DNA from: Nakamurella sp. A5-74
GTDB taxonomy: Bacteria; Actinomycetota; Actinomycetes; Mycobacteriales; Nakamurellaceae
DNA: 64,000 bases
Reading direction: 5' to 3'
Assembly (NCBI RefSeq): GCF_040438885.1
Contig: NZ_CP159218.1
Coordinates: forward strand, 2,108,001 to 2,172,000
This document shows, piece by piece, positions 54,969 to 62,743 of the stretch (positions within the stretch are counted from its first letter, which is position 1; every line of letters begins with the position of its first letter). Position numbers and translations under genes: made by a program. The notes below the pieces were generated by a model. It worked only from the letters and a program-made list of their open reading frames with translations. It did not search any database and was not told the origin of the DNA.

Positions 54969-55823
54969 GTGCAACCACCGCCGGCGGACACCAGGGGCAT
55001 CGTGTCGCCCGCAGAGATGTTCCGGCACGTCGATCTGCAGCGGTGCGCGCCACCCCCCGAACTCGAGGGGCTCGTCGACTGGTTCTGGTCCGTGCGGTGG
55101 AACCTGCGGATGGGCTTCAGCCATCGTCAGGACGTCGTGTCCCAGCCCGGGGTGAACGTCAGCGTCGGGGTCGCGCCGGCGGCCGGTCCGGACCCCGCGC
55201 CGGGTCCGTTCCCGTTGCTGTGCACCGTGACCGGGGTGTCGACAGCGGTGAGTACCCGGATGCTCAGCGGGCGCGGCTGGAATCTGGCAGCCAAGTCGAC
55301 CACCGGTGGCTTCGGTGCCTGGTGCGACGACGTCGGTGCACTGACGGATCAAGTTGTCCCGCCCACCGGTCTGTTCGCGGTCGACGAGTGCGCGGTCGAG
55401 GCGGCATTCGGGGCCGGCTCACTGGAAGCAGGGGCGGCGGTCCTGGGCTCGGCTCTGGTGCGGGTCCTCGACTCGCGACCCGAGGCACGCATCCGGCTCG
55501 CCCGGGAAACGGCTGCGGTCGCGAGATCCGCGGAGGGCGATCACACGATCCGGCGGGTCGAGCAACTCGCGGCCACCGCGGGGGTGACGATCCGCACGTT
55601 GCAACGGATGTTTGCCACGTGCGCCGGTGTCTCACCGACCTGGGTGATCCGCCGCTTCCGGTTGATCGATGCCGCCGAGCTGGTGGCCGGCGGCCAGGAC
55701 GTCGAGTGGTCGGCGGTCTCCACCGAGCTCGGCTACGCGGACCAGGCGCACCTGACCCGCGACTTCACCTCGACACTCGGGATCTCACCGGCTGCCTACG
55801 CCAGAGCACAGCGCCCAACCTGA
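54969..55823 (+). CDS. AraC-family transcriptional regulator
   Basis: This 284-aa protein has an N-terminal DUF6597-like sensing domain. The opening PPPELEGLVDWFWSVRWNLR near 30-49 and the SGRGWNLAAKSTTGGFGAWC region match that type. The C-terminal AraC double helix-turn-helix spans about 190-280, with TAGVTIRTLQRMFATCAGVS as the first HTH and ELGYADQAHLTRDFTSTLGI as the second. The ligand and targets are not visible. It converges with the MFS efflux gene. Confidence 0.88.
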   Translation: MQPPPADTRGIVSPAEMFRHVDLQRCAPPPELEGLVDWFWSVRWNLRMGFSHRQDVVSQPGVNVSVGVAPAAGPDPAPGPFPLLCTVTGVSTAVSTRMLSGRGWNLAAKSTTGGFGAWCDDVGALTDQVVPPTGLFAVDECAVEAAFGAGSLEAGAAVLGSALVRVLDSRPEARIRLARETAAVARSAEGDHTIRRVEQLAATAGVTIRTLQRMFATCAGVSPTWVIRRFRLIDAAELVAGGQDVEWSAVSTELGYADQAHLTRDFTSTLGISPAAYARAQRPT

Positions 55824-55853
55824 TCGTCGGCCGACCAGAGGCCGCGGGCCGGT

Positions 55854-57275
55854 TCACGCCGCGCCCAGTTCCGCAGCCACCCGCTCGCGGGATCGCAGGG
55901 CCGGAGTGCTGGTTGCCGCCACTGCCAGCACGAGCAGCCCGATCCCACAGCCCAGCATCACCGCCCACGCGGCATGCGAGGCGGCCGGCAGACCGGCGGC
56001 CAACGGCCCGTCCAGGTTGGCCAGTGCGATCGCCGGCAGCACTGCGACGCCCAACGACGAACCCACCTGACGAGACGTGGAGGCGATGGCGGCCGCCACG
56101 CCCGCCTGCTCCCGGGGCATTCCGGAGACAGCAGCGTTGGTGATCGGCGCGTTGAGCAGCCCGAAACCGATACCGAACGCCAGGTAGGCGAAGCCCAGGT
56201 ACACCAGCGACGTGTCGGTGTCGACCTGCATCAGCAGCGCAGCGCTGAGTCCGATCCCGCCCCCGGCGAGCATCATCGGCAGCCGCGGGCCCCGGGTGCC
56301 GACGATGCGTCCGGACAGGGGCGCGAAGACCGCGGTGGCGACTGCCATCGGGAGCGTCATCAGGCCGGCGTGCAGCGGCGTCAGCCCGCGGACGTCCTGC
56401 AGGTACAGGGTGTTCAGGAACAGGAAGCCGGCCAGGGCGGAGAACCCGAGGATCGCACTGAGCGCAGCGCTGGTGAACGGCACACTCCGGAAGAACCGCG
56501 GATCCAGCAGTGGTTCGTCCCGTCGCGACTCGTGGATCACCAGCACGACCGTCGCCGTCGCGGCGGCGGCGAAACAGCCGATCACCGTCGTTGACGTCCA
56601 CCCCAGTGACCGGCCCTCGATGATCGCGAAGATGACCGAGGCGAGCAGCAGGATGACCAGCAGCTGGGCGAGGGGGTCCAGGCGGCGGGACCGCTCGGCG
56701 CGGGACTCGGGAACGTACCGCGTGGTCAGCACCACGGCGGCGATGACGACGGGAATGTTGAGCCAGAAGATCGATCGCCAGCCGACAATGTCCACCAGCG
56801 CTCCACCGATCACCGGGCCGAGCGCCATGCTCAGGCCGACCACCCCGCCCCACACCCCGATCGCCTGTGCACGCTCGCGCGGAGCCCGGAACGTGTTGGT
56901 GATGATCGACATGGCCACCGGATTGAGCATGGAGCCACCGATGGCCTGCAGCATGCGGGCGCCGATCAGCAGCTCCGGTGTCGGTGCTGCCGAGCACAGC
57001 AGCGAGCCGATGCCGAACAGCACGAGGCCGATCTGGAACACCTTGCGCCGGCCGAACCGGTCTCCTGTCGATCCGGCGAGCATCAGCAGGCTCGCCAGCA
57101 CCAGCGTGTAGGCGTCGATGACCCACTGCAACTGGGGCGGGCTCGCGTGCAGGTCGTCGGCGATGGACGGCAGCGCCAGGTTCACCGCGGTGCTGTCGAT
57201 GCCGACGATGAACAGGCTCAGGCAGCAGATCCCCAGCACCAGGTAGCGGTGTCCGGGTTGTCGGTCTCCGATCAT
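55854..57275 (-). CDS. MFS drug efflux transporter, DHA2 (EmrB/QacA) family
   Basis: This 473-aa protein has about 14 hydrophobic helices. FIVGIDSTAVNLALPSIADD near 22-41 is the D1 motif of DHA2 exporters, and GSTGDRFGRRKVFQIGL near 68-84 is motif A. GVVGLSMALGPVIGGAL near 143-159 is the motif C of antiporters. It probably expels lipophilic toxic compounds in exchange for protons. The start overlaps the MarR gene stop by 4 nt (ATGA), a classic repressor-pump operon. Confidence 0.92.
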   Translation of the reverse strand: MIGDRQPGHRYLVLGICCLSLFIVGIDSTAVNLALPSIADDLHASPPQLQWVIDAYTLVLASLLMLAGSTGDRFGRRKVFQIGLVLFGIGSLLCSAAPTPELLIGARMLQAIGGSMLNPVAMSIITNTFRAPRERAQAIGVWGGVVGLSMALGPVIGGALVDIVGWRSIFWLNIPVVIAAVVLTTRYVPESRAERSRRLDPLAQLLVILLLASVIFAIIEGRSLGWTSTTVIGCFAAAATATVVLVIHESRRDEPLLDPRFFRSVPFTSAALSAILGFSALAGFLFLNTLYLQDVRGLTPLHAGLMTLPMAVATAVFAPLSGRIVGTRGPRLPMMLAGGGIGLSAALLMQVDTDTSLVYLGFAYLAFGIGFGLLNAPITNAAVSGMPREQAGVAAAIASTSRQVGSSLGVAVLPAIALANLDGPLAAGLPAASHAAWAVMLGCGIGLLVLAVAATSTPALRSRERVAAELGAA

Positions 57276-57703
57276 GTCGGCATCCCGGCGCGCATCTTGT
57301 CGATCAGCCGCGCGAGCTCACGCCGCTCCCCAGCTGTGAGGGCGGCGACGGGGGGTGGCACCACACCGGGGAGGTCTCGCAGCCGCTCCATCAGATCCGC
57401 GCCACGGTCGGTGATCCGGACCAGCTTGACCCGTCCGTCATCGGGGGCGGCGATCCGGTCCGCGTAGCCCCTGGCCACCAGATCGCCCACGATCACCGAC
57501 GCCGCGGGCGCATCGATGTGCAGTTGCTCGGCCAGCATGCGTTGGGGGAATGGATGATCCTCCAACCGGCGCAGTGCTCGGTAGCGGCTCCACGGCATCC
57601 CGGTGGCGTCCTGCAACAGGGCCTGGGCGAGGGTCTTGTTGTCCATCACCAGGGACATCAGACCCATCCAGACAGCGACCGGAGACGATTTGGTTGTTCG
57701 CAT
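57272..57703 (-). CDS. MarR-family transcriptional repressor
   Basis: This 143-aa winged-helix regulator has MLAEQLHIDAPAASVIVGDL near 56-75 as the recognition helix region and ARGYADRIAAPDDGRVKLVRI near 77-97 as the wing, with the Asp-x-Arg typical of MarR. ATG 57703 was chosen because it lies exactly 6 nt after a strong -10 (TACAAT). A TTG at 57724 would place the start upstream of the promoter's transcription start. It controls itself and the downstream MFS pump through the palindrome that covers its start. Confidence 0.9.
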   Translation of the reverse strand: MRTTKSSPVAVWMGLMSLVMDNKTLAQALLQDATGMPWSRYRALRRLEDHPFPQRMLAEQLHIDAPAASVIVGDLVARGYADRIAAPDDGRVKLVRITDRGADLMERLRDLPGVVPPPVAALTAGERRELARLIDKMRAGMPT

Positions 57704-57737
57704 ACAATGATTGTATGAGCACAACCGAATAAGTCAA
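57701..57737 (-). promoter_or_regulatory. MarR promoter with overlapping 17-bp palindromic operator
   Basis: On the minus strand TTGACT (57732-57737) and TACAAT (57710-57715) are 16 bp apart, the best sigma-70-type promoter in the window. The perfect inverted repeat CATACAATGATTGTATG (57701-57717) covers the -10, the likely transcription start and the ATG at 57703. This is a strong candidate for MarR autorepression. Confidence 0.8.
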
Positions 57738-57762
57738 TCCCGGGGCCTGCCCCTTCCCGAAA

Positions 57763-58033
57763 TCAGATCGAGAACCGCTGCGGCAGAACAGGAACACTCC
57801 ACTCTGCCGGCGGCGACCAGTGCGTCCATTCGTCGTCGAAGGGCCAGTCGGCGTCTCGGAACGACTGTTCGGCGCGCCCAGCTGACCAGCCCGCGCTCGT
57901 CGTCGCGCACCACGCGCATCGGGAAGGCGGTCTCCGGCATGCCCGGCTGCCAGCTGCGCCGACGGCAGTGCCGGACGAACTCCTGGCTCGCGGCCGGGAA
58001 CGGGCCCTTCCCGACCGGTCGCAGGGCGCTCAT
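57763..58033 (-). pseudogene. DUF402-like gene remnant (internal deletion and frameshift)
   Basis: The ATG at 58033 overlaps the pirin stop by 4 nt. The first 52 codons read like the start of a DUF402 protein (MSALRPVGKGPFP ... FPMRVVRDDERGLVSW). After W52 that frame becomes Arg-rich nonsense and stops at 57734. In another frame the same DNA reads DADWPFDDEWTHWSPPAEW and then SVPVLPQRFSI, ending at TGA 57763-57765, which resembles a DUF402 C-terminus. The middle of the protein, normally about 100 residues, is missing. The family call is by eye. Confidence 0.5.
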
Positions 58034-59064
58034 CGGCGACGCGGCCGCAGGGTGATCTCCGGCAGGTCCGGGGCGGGCAGCCGGGTGGCGCCGCCCGGGG
58101 AGGCGGGCTCGTACCCTGCGACGGCGCCGAATCGATCGCTGTGCGCCATCCACTCGGCGCGCTGGTCGCGGATCTCGTTCGTGGAGCGTCCGATGAAGTT
58201 CCACCACATGATGACCTCCTCCGGGAACGGTTCTCCGCCCAGCAGGAGCAGGCGGACGTCCTGCGGGCCCGACTGGACGGTCAACGACGTCGCCCCGGGT
58301 TCGCGGATGGCGAGTGCCCCGCGTCCGGCAACCCGACCGCAGAACCGGACGACACCCTCGTCGACGAGCACGGCATGCTCGAACGTGTCGTCCACGGGGA
58401 CGTGCCAGGTGGTGTTCCCCGGCAGCAGCACCTCGGCGCCCAGCAGCGGTGTCGACGTGGCGACAGGGGAGTCAGCGCCGGCGAAGGAGCCGAGGAAGAC
58501 CCGCACGGTGGCCGATCCGGCGCTCACCGGTTCGGGGACGAAGTGCTCGAAAGCCCTGGCGCAGTGCGCATCCCGCTCGGGCAGCACCACCCACAGCTGC
58601 ACTCCGTGCAGTGTCGAGGTGTCAGATGTCGAGACCTCGGCGTGGGCGATGCCGTGGCCGGCCGTCATCAGGTTGAGTTCGCCCGGCCGAACGACCGCAT
58701 GGTTGCCCGCCGTGTCCCGATGCTCGATCTCGCCGGTGAACAGCCAGCTCACAGTCTGCAGTCCGGTGTGCGGATGAGGCGGCACGTCCATCCCGCCGGA
58801 GGCGGCGACCTCGTCGGGGCCGTAGTGGTCGACGAAGCACCACGCGCCGACGAACGAGCGGTCGCGGTGGGGCAGGGTGCGCCGCACCGTCATCGCCCGG
58901 GGGCCACCCAGCGGCACCTCGCGCGGCTGCAGCACCAGCACGTCCGCTGGATCGTGGACGTCGGGCTCGCAGACCTGGAACGCCGGATCCGCTTCGATGT
59001 TGCTCACGACGAACCGCTCATGACGGCTGCTGGTAATGAATTGCTCATCCGGGGGCCTCCCCAT
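58030..59064 (-). CDS. Pirin family protein
   Basis: This 344-aa bicupin carries PREVPLGGPRAMTVRRTLPH near 47-66 and GAWCFVDHYGPDEV near 73-86. The metal site is in MDVPPHPHTGLQTVSW near 92-107, followed by LNLMTAGHGIAHAEVS near 130-145. All are pirin hallmarks. Pirins bind iron and may act as quercetinases or transcriptional cofactors. The start is uncertain: ATG 59064 has GGGAG 5 nt upstream, whereas GTG 59007 (VSNIEADPAF) matches the usual homologue length of about 325 residues. A TACGCT hexamer at 59089-59094 may be the -10. Confidence 0.9.
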   Translation of the reverse strand: MGRPPDEQFITSSRHERFVVSNIEADPAFQVCEPDVHDPADVLVLQPREVPLGGPRAMTVRRTLPHRDRSFVGAWCFVDHYGPDEVAASGGMDVPPHPHTGLQTVSWLFTGEIEHRDTAGNHAVVRPGELNLMTAGHGIAHAEVSTSDTSTLHGVQLWVVLPERDAHCARAFEHFVPEPVSAGSATVRVFLGSFAGADSPVATSTPLLGAEVLLPGNTTWHVPVDDTFEHAVLVDEGVVRFCGRVAGRGALAIREPGATSLTVQSGPQDVRLLLLGGEPFPEEVIMWWNFIGRSTNEIRDQRAEWMAHSDRFGAVAGYEPASPGGATRLPAPDLPEITLRPRRR

Positions 59065-59093
59065 CCGGGCTCCCAGAGTGGCACGCTCAGCGT

Positions 59094-59462
59094 ATGAGCC
59101 ACGGCAACGAGCAGCAGCAGGTCGGATCGACGCACGTGGTGACGGAGGACGGGACGACGATCCTGGTGTTCGACGATCCGGCTCGGTCCCGGTTCGAGGC
59201 CCATCTCAACGACGAACCCGTCGGGATCATCGACTACCGGGTCGAGGAGGTGTCGGGGCATGTCGTCATCGCCCACTCCCAGACGTACCCACCGATGGGC
59301 GGACGCGGGATCGCCTCGGCGTTGACCCGGTTCGCGCTGGGCCGGATCCGCGAAGATCGGGGGACCGGGACAGTGGTGCTGCAGTGCCCGTTCAGCCGGG
59401 ATTTCGTGGCTGCGCGCCCCGAGTTCGCCGACCTGCTCGTGCCACCCGCGGCAGCCGGCTGA
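59094..59462 (+). CDS. Small GNAT acetyltransferase, NATD1/YjdJ-like
   Basis: This 122-aa protein belongs to the compact GNAT group. Strands with DDPARSRFEAHLNDEPVGII near 27-46 lead into SQTYPPMGGRGIASALTRFA near 62-81, with the acetyl-CoA loop GGRGIA. CPFSRDFVAARPEFADLL near 98-115 is the hallmark ending of NATD1-type proteins. The substrate is unknown. The ATG overlaps the minus-strand -10 of pirin, so the two genes are transcribed divergently from a very short region. Confidence 0.85.
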   Translation: MSHGNEQQQVGSTHVVTEDGTTILVFDDPARSRFEAHLNDEPVGIIDYRVEEVSGHVVIAHSQTYPPMGGRGIASALTRFALGRIREDRGTGTVVLQCPFSRDFVAARPEFADLLVPPAAAG

Positions 59463-59818
59463 GACCCCGCCGGCCGGGTGGCCCCGAATTGGCCCGGGCC
59501 TCTGCGGCGGAGTACTCTGAGCAACGCGTTGTGGGTGCGCGCTGCCTCGGTATGGAGCAGGTGGCACTTGCTTGTCGGTCATGGGTCCAGGGCGAGACCT
59601 GTCGCAGCACCCCGTTCGGATCTCGAGCGGCAGTGGCGGCAGCGACCGCGGGACCTCATCGGTTGTCGAGCGAACCGTTCCCGCGCGCCCGTCGATCGCT
59701 CGATCGCCGGCCACCTGTCACCTACTCCGACCAGGGCTTCCGACACCCGGCAGGCCAAGATCGGTAGTACCGACACCTTGTCCCTACGACAACTGTCCAC
59801 CCCGGAGTCACCCACCAC
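59463..59818 (+). promoter_or_regulatory. rpsA promoter and long 5' leader
   Basis: TTGGCC (59489-59494) and TACTCT (59513-59518) are 18 bp apart and form a plausible promoter. The transcript would then have a leader of roughly 290 nt before rpsA. No gene is visible in this 356-bp interval. A CCGGAG word at about 59801-59806 is the only ribosome-site candidate. rpsA leaders are autoregulated by S1 in other bacteria, so a structured leader is possible but not shown. Confidence 0.45.
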
Positions 59819-61291
59819 ATGACTGTCACTTCAGTCCCCACTGCAGGACACACCGCACCGGTCGTCGCGATCAACGACATCGGCTCGGCGGAGGACTTCC
59901 TCGCCGCCATCGATGCCACCATCAAGTACTTCAACGATGGCGACATCGTGTCCGGAACGATCGTCAAGGTCGATCGCGACGAGGTCCTGCTGGACATCGG
60001 CTACAAGACCGAGGGCGTCATCCCCTCGCGTGAGCTGTCCATCAAGCACGACGTCGACCCCAACGAGGTCGTCGAGATCGGCGAGCAGGTCGAAGCCCTC
60101 GTCCTCCAGAAGGAGGACAAGGAAGGCCGTCTGATCCTGTCCAAGAAGCGCGCCCAGTACGAGCGCGCGTGGGGCACGATCGAGGAGATCAAGGAAGCGG
60201 ACGGCGTCGTCACCGGCACCGTCATCGAGGTCGTCAAGGGCGGCCTCATCCTGGACATCGGCCTCCGCGGCTTCCTGCCCGCCTCCCTCGTCGAGATGCG
60301 TCGCGTCCGCGACCTGCAGCCGTACGTCGGCCGTCAGCTGGACGCCAAGATCATCGAGCTCGACAAGAACCGCAACAACGTCGTCCTGTCGCGTCGGCAG
60401 TGGCTCGAGCAGACCCAGTCCGAGGTCCGCAGCGAGTTCCTCAACCAGCTCGGCCGCGGCCAGGTCCGCAAGGGTGTCGTCTCCTCGATCGTCAACTTCG
60501 GTGCGTTCGTCGATCTCGGCGGCGTCGACGGTCTGGTGCACGTCTCCGAACTGTCCTGGAAGCACATCGACCACCCGTCCGAGGTCGTCGAGGTGGGCCA
60601 GGAGGTCACCGTCGAGGTTCTCGACGTCGACATGGACCGCGAGCGTGTCTCGCTGTCGCTCAAGGCCACCCAGGAAGATCCGTGGCGGCACTTCGCCCGG
60701 ACCCACGCCATCGGGCAGGTCGTCCCCGGCAAGGTCACCAAGCTGGTTCCGTTCGGCGCGTTCGTCCGCGTCTACGACGGCATCGAGGGTCTGGTGCACA
60801 TCTCCGAGCTGGCCGGTCGCCACGTGGAGATCCCGGAGCAGGTCGTCACGGTCGACGAGGAGATCTTCGTCCGCGTCATCGACATCGACCTCGAGCGTCG
60901 CCGGATCTCGCTGTCGCTGAAGCAGGCCAACGAGGGCATCACCCCGGAGACCGAGTTCGACGAGGTGCGCGCGCAGTACGGCGTCGTCGACCACTACGAC
61001 GATGCCGGCAACTTCGTGCCGCCGGAAGGCTTCGACGTCACGACGGGCGAGTGGCTCGACGGCTACGACACCCAGCGTGAGTCGTGGGAGAAGCAGTATT
61101 CCGATGCGCACTCGGTGTACGAGAAGCACCTCAAGCAGATCGCGGCCGCCATCGCCGCGGATGCCGAGGCTGCGGCTTCCGGTGATGCCGGGAACTACAG
61201 CTCGTCCACCTCGGACACGTCGGGTTCGCTCATCGACGACGAGCAGCTGAACGCCCTGCGCGAGAAGCTGTCCGGGACCGAAGAGGCCTGA
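59819..61291 (+). CDS. rpsA: 30S ribosomal protein S1
   Basis: This 490-aa protein has four S1 RNA-binding repeats, at about 42-110, 127-195, 212-282 and 299-370. The recurring blocks GTIVKVDRDEVLLDIGYKTEG, GTVIEVVKGGLILDIGLRG, GVVSSIVNFGAFVDLGGVDG and GKVTKLVPFGAFVRVYDGIEG start them. A long acidic, Ser/Ala-rich tail follows. Four repeats are normal for actinobacteria (six in E. coli). S1 unfolds and docks mRNA on the ribosome, and may be less needed for the many predicted leaderless messages here. A strong terminator follows. Confidence 0.96.
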   Translation: MTVTSVPTAGHTAPVVAINDIGSAEDFLAAIDATIKYFNDGDIVSGTIVKVDRDEVLLDIGYKTEGVIPSRELSIKHDVDPNEVVEIGEQVEALVLQKEDKEGRLILSKKRAQYERAWGTIEEIKEADGVVTGTVIEVVKGGLILDIGLRGFLPASLVEMRRVRDLQPYVGRQLDAKIIELDKNRNNVVLSRRQWLEQTQSEVRSEFLNQLGRGQVRKGVVSSIVNFGAFVDLGGVDGLVHVSELSWKHIDHPSEVVEVGQEVTVEVLDVDMDRERVSLSLKATQEDPWRHFARTHAIGQVVPGKVTKLVPFGAFVRVYDGIEGLVHISELAGRHVEIPEQVVTVDEEIFVRVIDIDLERRRISLSLKQANEGITPETEFDEVRAQYGVVDHYDDAGNFVPPEGFDVTTGEWLDGYDTQRESWEKQYSDAHSVYEKHLKQIAAAIAADAEAAASGDAGNYSSSTSDTSGSLIDDEQLNALREKLSGTEEA

Positions 61292-61333
61292 TCCAGCTCC
61301 TGACCGGGGCGTGATCGACGACCCGGACCAGCA

Positions 61334-61375
61334 CGACGACGACCACCACTCCTGCGGGAGTGGTGGTCGTCGTCG
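61334..61375 (+). terminator. rpsA terminator hairpin
   Basis: CGACGACGACCACCACTCC and its exact complement form a 19-bp stem around the loop TGCG, followed by TTGTGC. It is 42 nt after the rpsA stop. No genuine T-tract follows, as is common in high-GC genomes. Confidence 0.85.
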
Positions 61376-61457
61376 TTGTGCGGGAACAGCTTCGGCAGGA
61401 GTGAGCTCAGATCGGGGAATCCTCGGCGGGTTGCCGGGTCTGGCGCAGCGGAATCAG

Positions 61458-61463
61458 TACGGT
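61458..61463 (+). promoter_or_regulatory. -10 element of the lipoprotein gene
   Basis: TACGGT lies 7 nt before ATG 61471. GGAGA lies in between but is too close to the ATG for normal use, so leaderless expression is favoured. Confidence 0.45.
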
Positions 61464-61470
61464 GGAGACC

Positions 61471-62349
61471 ATGCGTCGTCATCACATCGCCCCCGGCCCC
61501 GCCGTCCGTCGCTTCCTCGCCCCCGTCGCGCTGACCGCAGCAGCGGCGCTGTTGGCGACCGGCTGCAGCTCCGGCAACGAAGCGCGCAAAACAGTACTCG
61601 AGACGGTGACCGCCAGTTCACCGCCGGCGAGCACGGGGTCGAGCAGTGCACCCGGTACCGCCGTGACGGTGCCGGGTGGCGGCGGCAGCCTTACGTCCGG
61701 GTCGTCCAGCAGCGCACCTGCGCCGTCGACCACGTCCGGTTCCTCCGGGCCGTCGTCCAGCCCATCGTCGTCCAGCGCATCGTCTTCCTCGAGGTCGTCC
61801 TCACCCACCTCGTCCTCGCCCACCTCGTCGTCCTCCGACACCCCCTCGACCACCAGCGGCCCATCCAGCACCGGTGCAGCGCCGGTCGTCAAGGTCAACC
61901 CGCTGGGCATCGACTGCGCGCGCGTCCTCACGCCGGCCGACGTCAAGCGGGTGCTGAACAAGACGATCAACAACAGCTCCGCGCGGACCAAGTTCGGCGC
62001 CCAGGCCAACATCAGCTCCAGCGGCGCCGTGCGATGTGCTTACGGGATCGTGTCGGGTCAGCAGAAAGCGAGCCTGCGCGTCACCCAGTACAAGACGGTC
62101 GCGGCCGCTGACGCCCAGGTGAGGGTGACGTTGGAATCCGAGACCGGGCTCGGCGCCAAGGTCTCCACGGCCACCGTCGGCGGCCAGCAGGCCAACGTCA
62201 TGCTGCGCGCCGGCGGTCTGGTGAACGTCCGCTACGGCACCTGGGTGCTGGCGGTGGCGGCTGCGGACGGCACGCTCAGCGGCGACCAGGCAGCACAGAT
62301 GGCAGCGCTCGGTGATCTGGTGCTGAAGCGGATCCTCGCCACCGCCTGA
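61471..62349 (+). CDS. Putative secreted lipoprotein, DUF3558-like
   Basis: This 292-aa protein has a signal peptide (PAVRRFLAPVALTAAAALLA) ending in the lipobox LATGC near residues 28-32, so it should be lipidated by Lgt. Residues 50-130 are a Ser/Pro/Thr-rich low-complexity linker. The remaining C-terminal domain of about 150 residues has two conserved-looking Cys (GIDCARVLTPADV and VRCAYGI), the pattern of DUF3558-type lipoproteins. The function of the family is unknown. Confidence 0.75.
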   Translation: MRRHHIAPGPAVRRFLAPVALTAAAALLATGCSSGNEARKTVLETVTASSPPASTGSSSAPGTAVTVPGGGGSLTSGSSSSAPAPSTTSGSSGPSSSPSSSSASSSSRSSSPTSSSPTSSSSDTPSTTSGPSSTGAAPVVKVNPLGIDCARVLTPADVKRVLNKTINNSSARTKFGAQANISSSGAVRCAYGIVSGQQKASLRVTQYKTVAAADAQVRVTLESETGLGAKVSTATVGGQQANVMLRAGGLVNVRYGTWVLAVAAADGTLSGDQAAQMAALGDLVLKRILATA

Positions 62350-62365
62350 CGGCGGCCGCGGGGTC

Positions 62366-62590
62366 TCAGACGAGACCGGCGGGCACCAGGCGGACAGCGG
62401 ATTCGCGGCCGGACGGTGCGACGGCGACGGCCTGCTCGTGATGACGTCCCCACTTCCGGCCGAGTCCCAACAAGCGAGCGATGATCGAGCGCTCGGTGAC
62501 GGTGGCGAAGAGACGGACGTGCACCAGCCCGGCAGCGCCGTACCGGTGACGGCCCGAGGTGGCGATGCTGTCGACGACAGTGGTGACCAC
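62366..62590 (-). CDS. Small hypothetical protein
   Basis: This 74-aa basic protein starts at GTG 62590 behind a perfect AGGAGG (62595-62600). It reads MVTTVVDSIATSGRHRYGAA and later ATVTERSIIARLLGLGRKWG and HHEQAVAVAPSG. The ribosome site and amino-acid composition support a real gene. The longer frame running up to 63550 is antisense to coaE and is rejected. I do not recognise the family. It is divergent from coaE. Confidence 0.6.
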   Translation of the reverse strand: MVTTVVDSIATSGRHRYGAAGLVHVRLFATVTERSIIARLLGLGRKWGRHHEQAVAVAPSGRESAVRLVPAGLV

Positions 62591-62743
62591 GGTGCCTCCT
62601 GGCGATGCGGACCGGGAGTGGTCCGGGAACGGAACGGCGACAAGGGAGAACGGCCGTATGGTGCGGAGGGTATGGCACGCCGCAGGGTGCGTCGGGGATC
62701 CTGGACGGCGTGTCAGATGGGACTCGACGGACGGGAGTGACGA

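Noticed and set aside
57711..58055. 114-aa plus-strand ORF starting inside the MarR operator
   Set aside because: Basic, low-complexity shadow of the DUF402 remnant with no ribosome site; the promoter there faces the other way.
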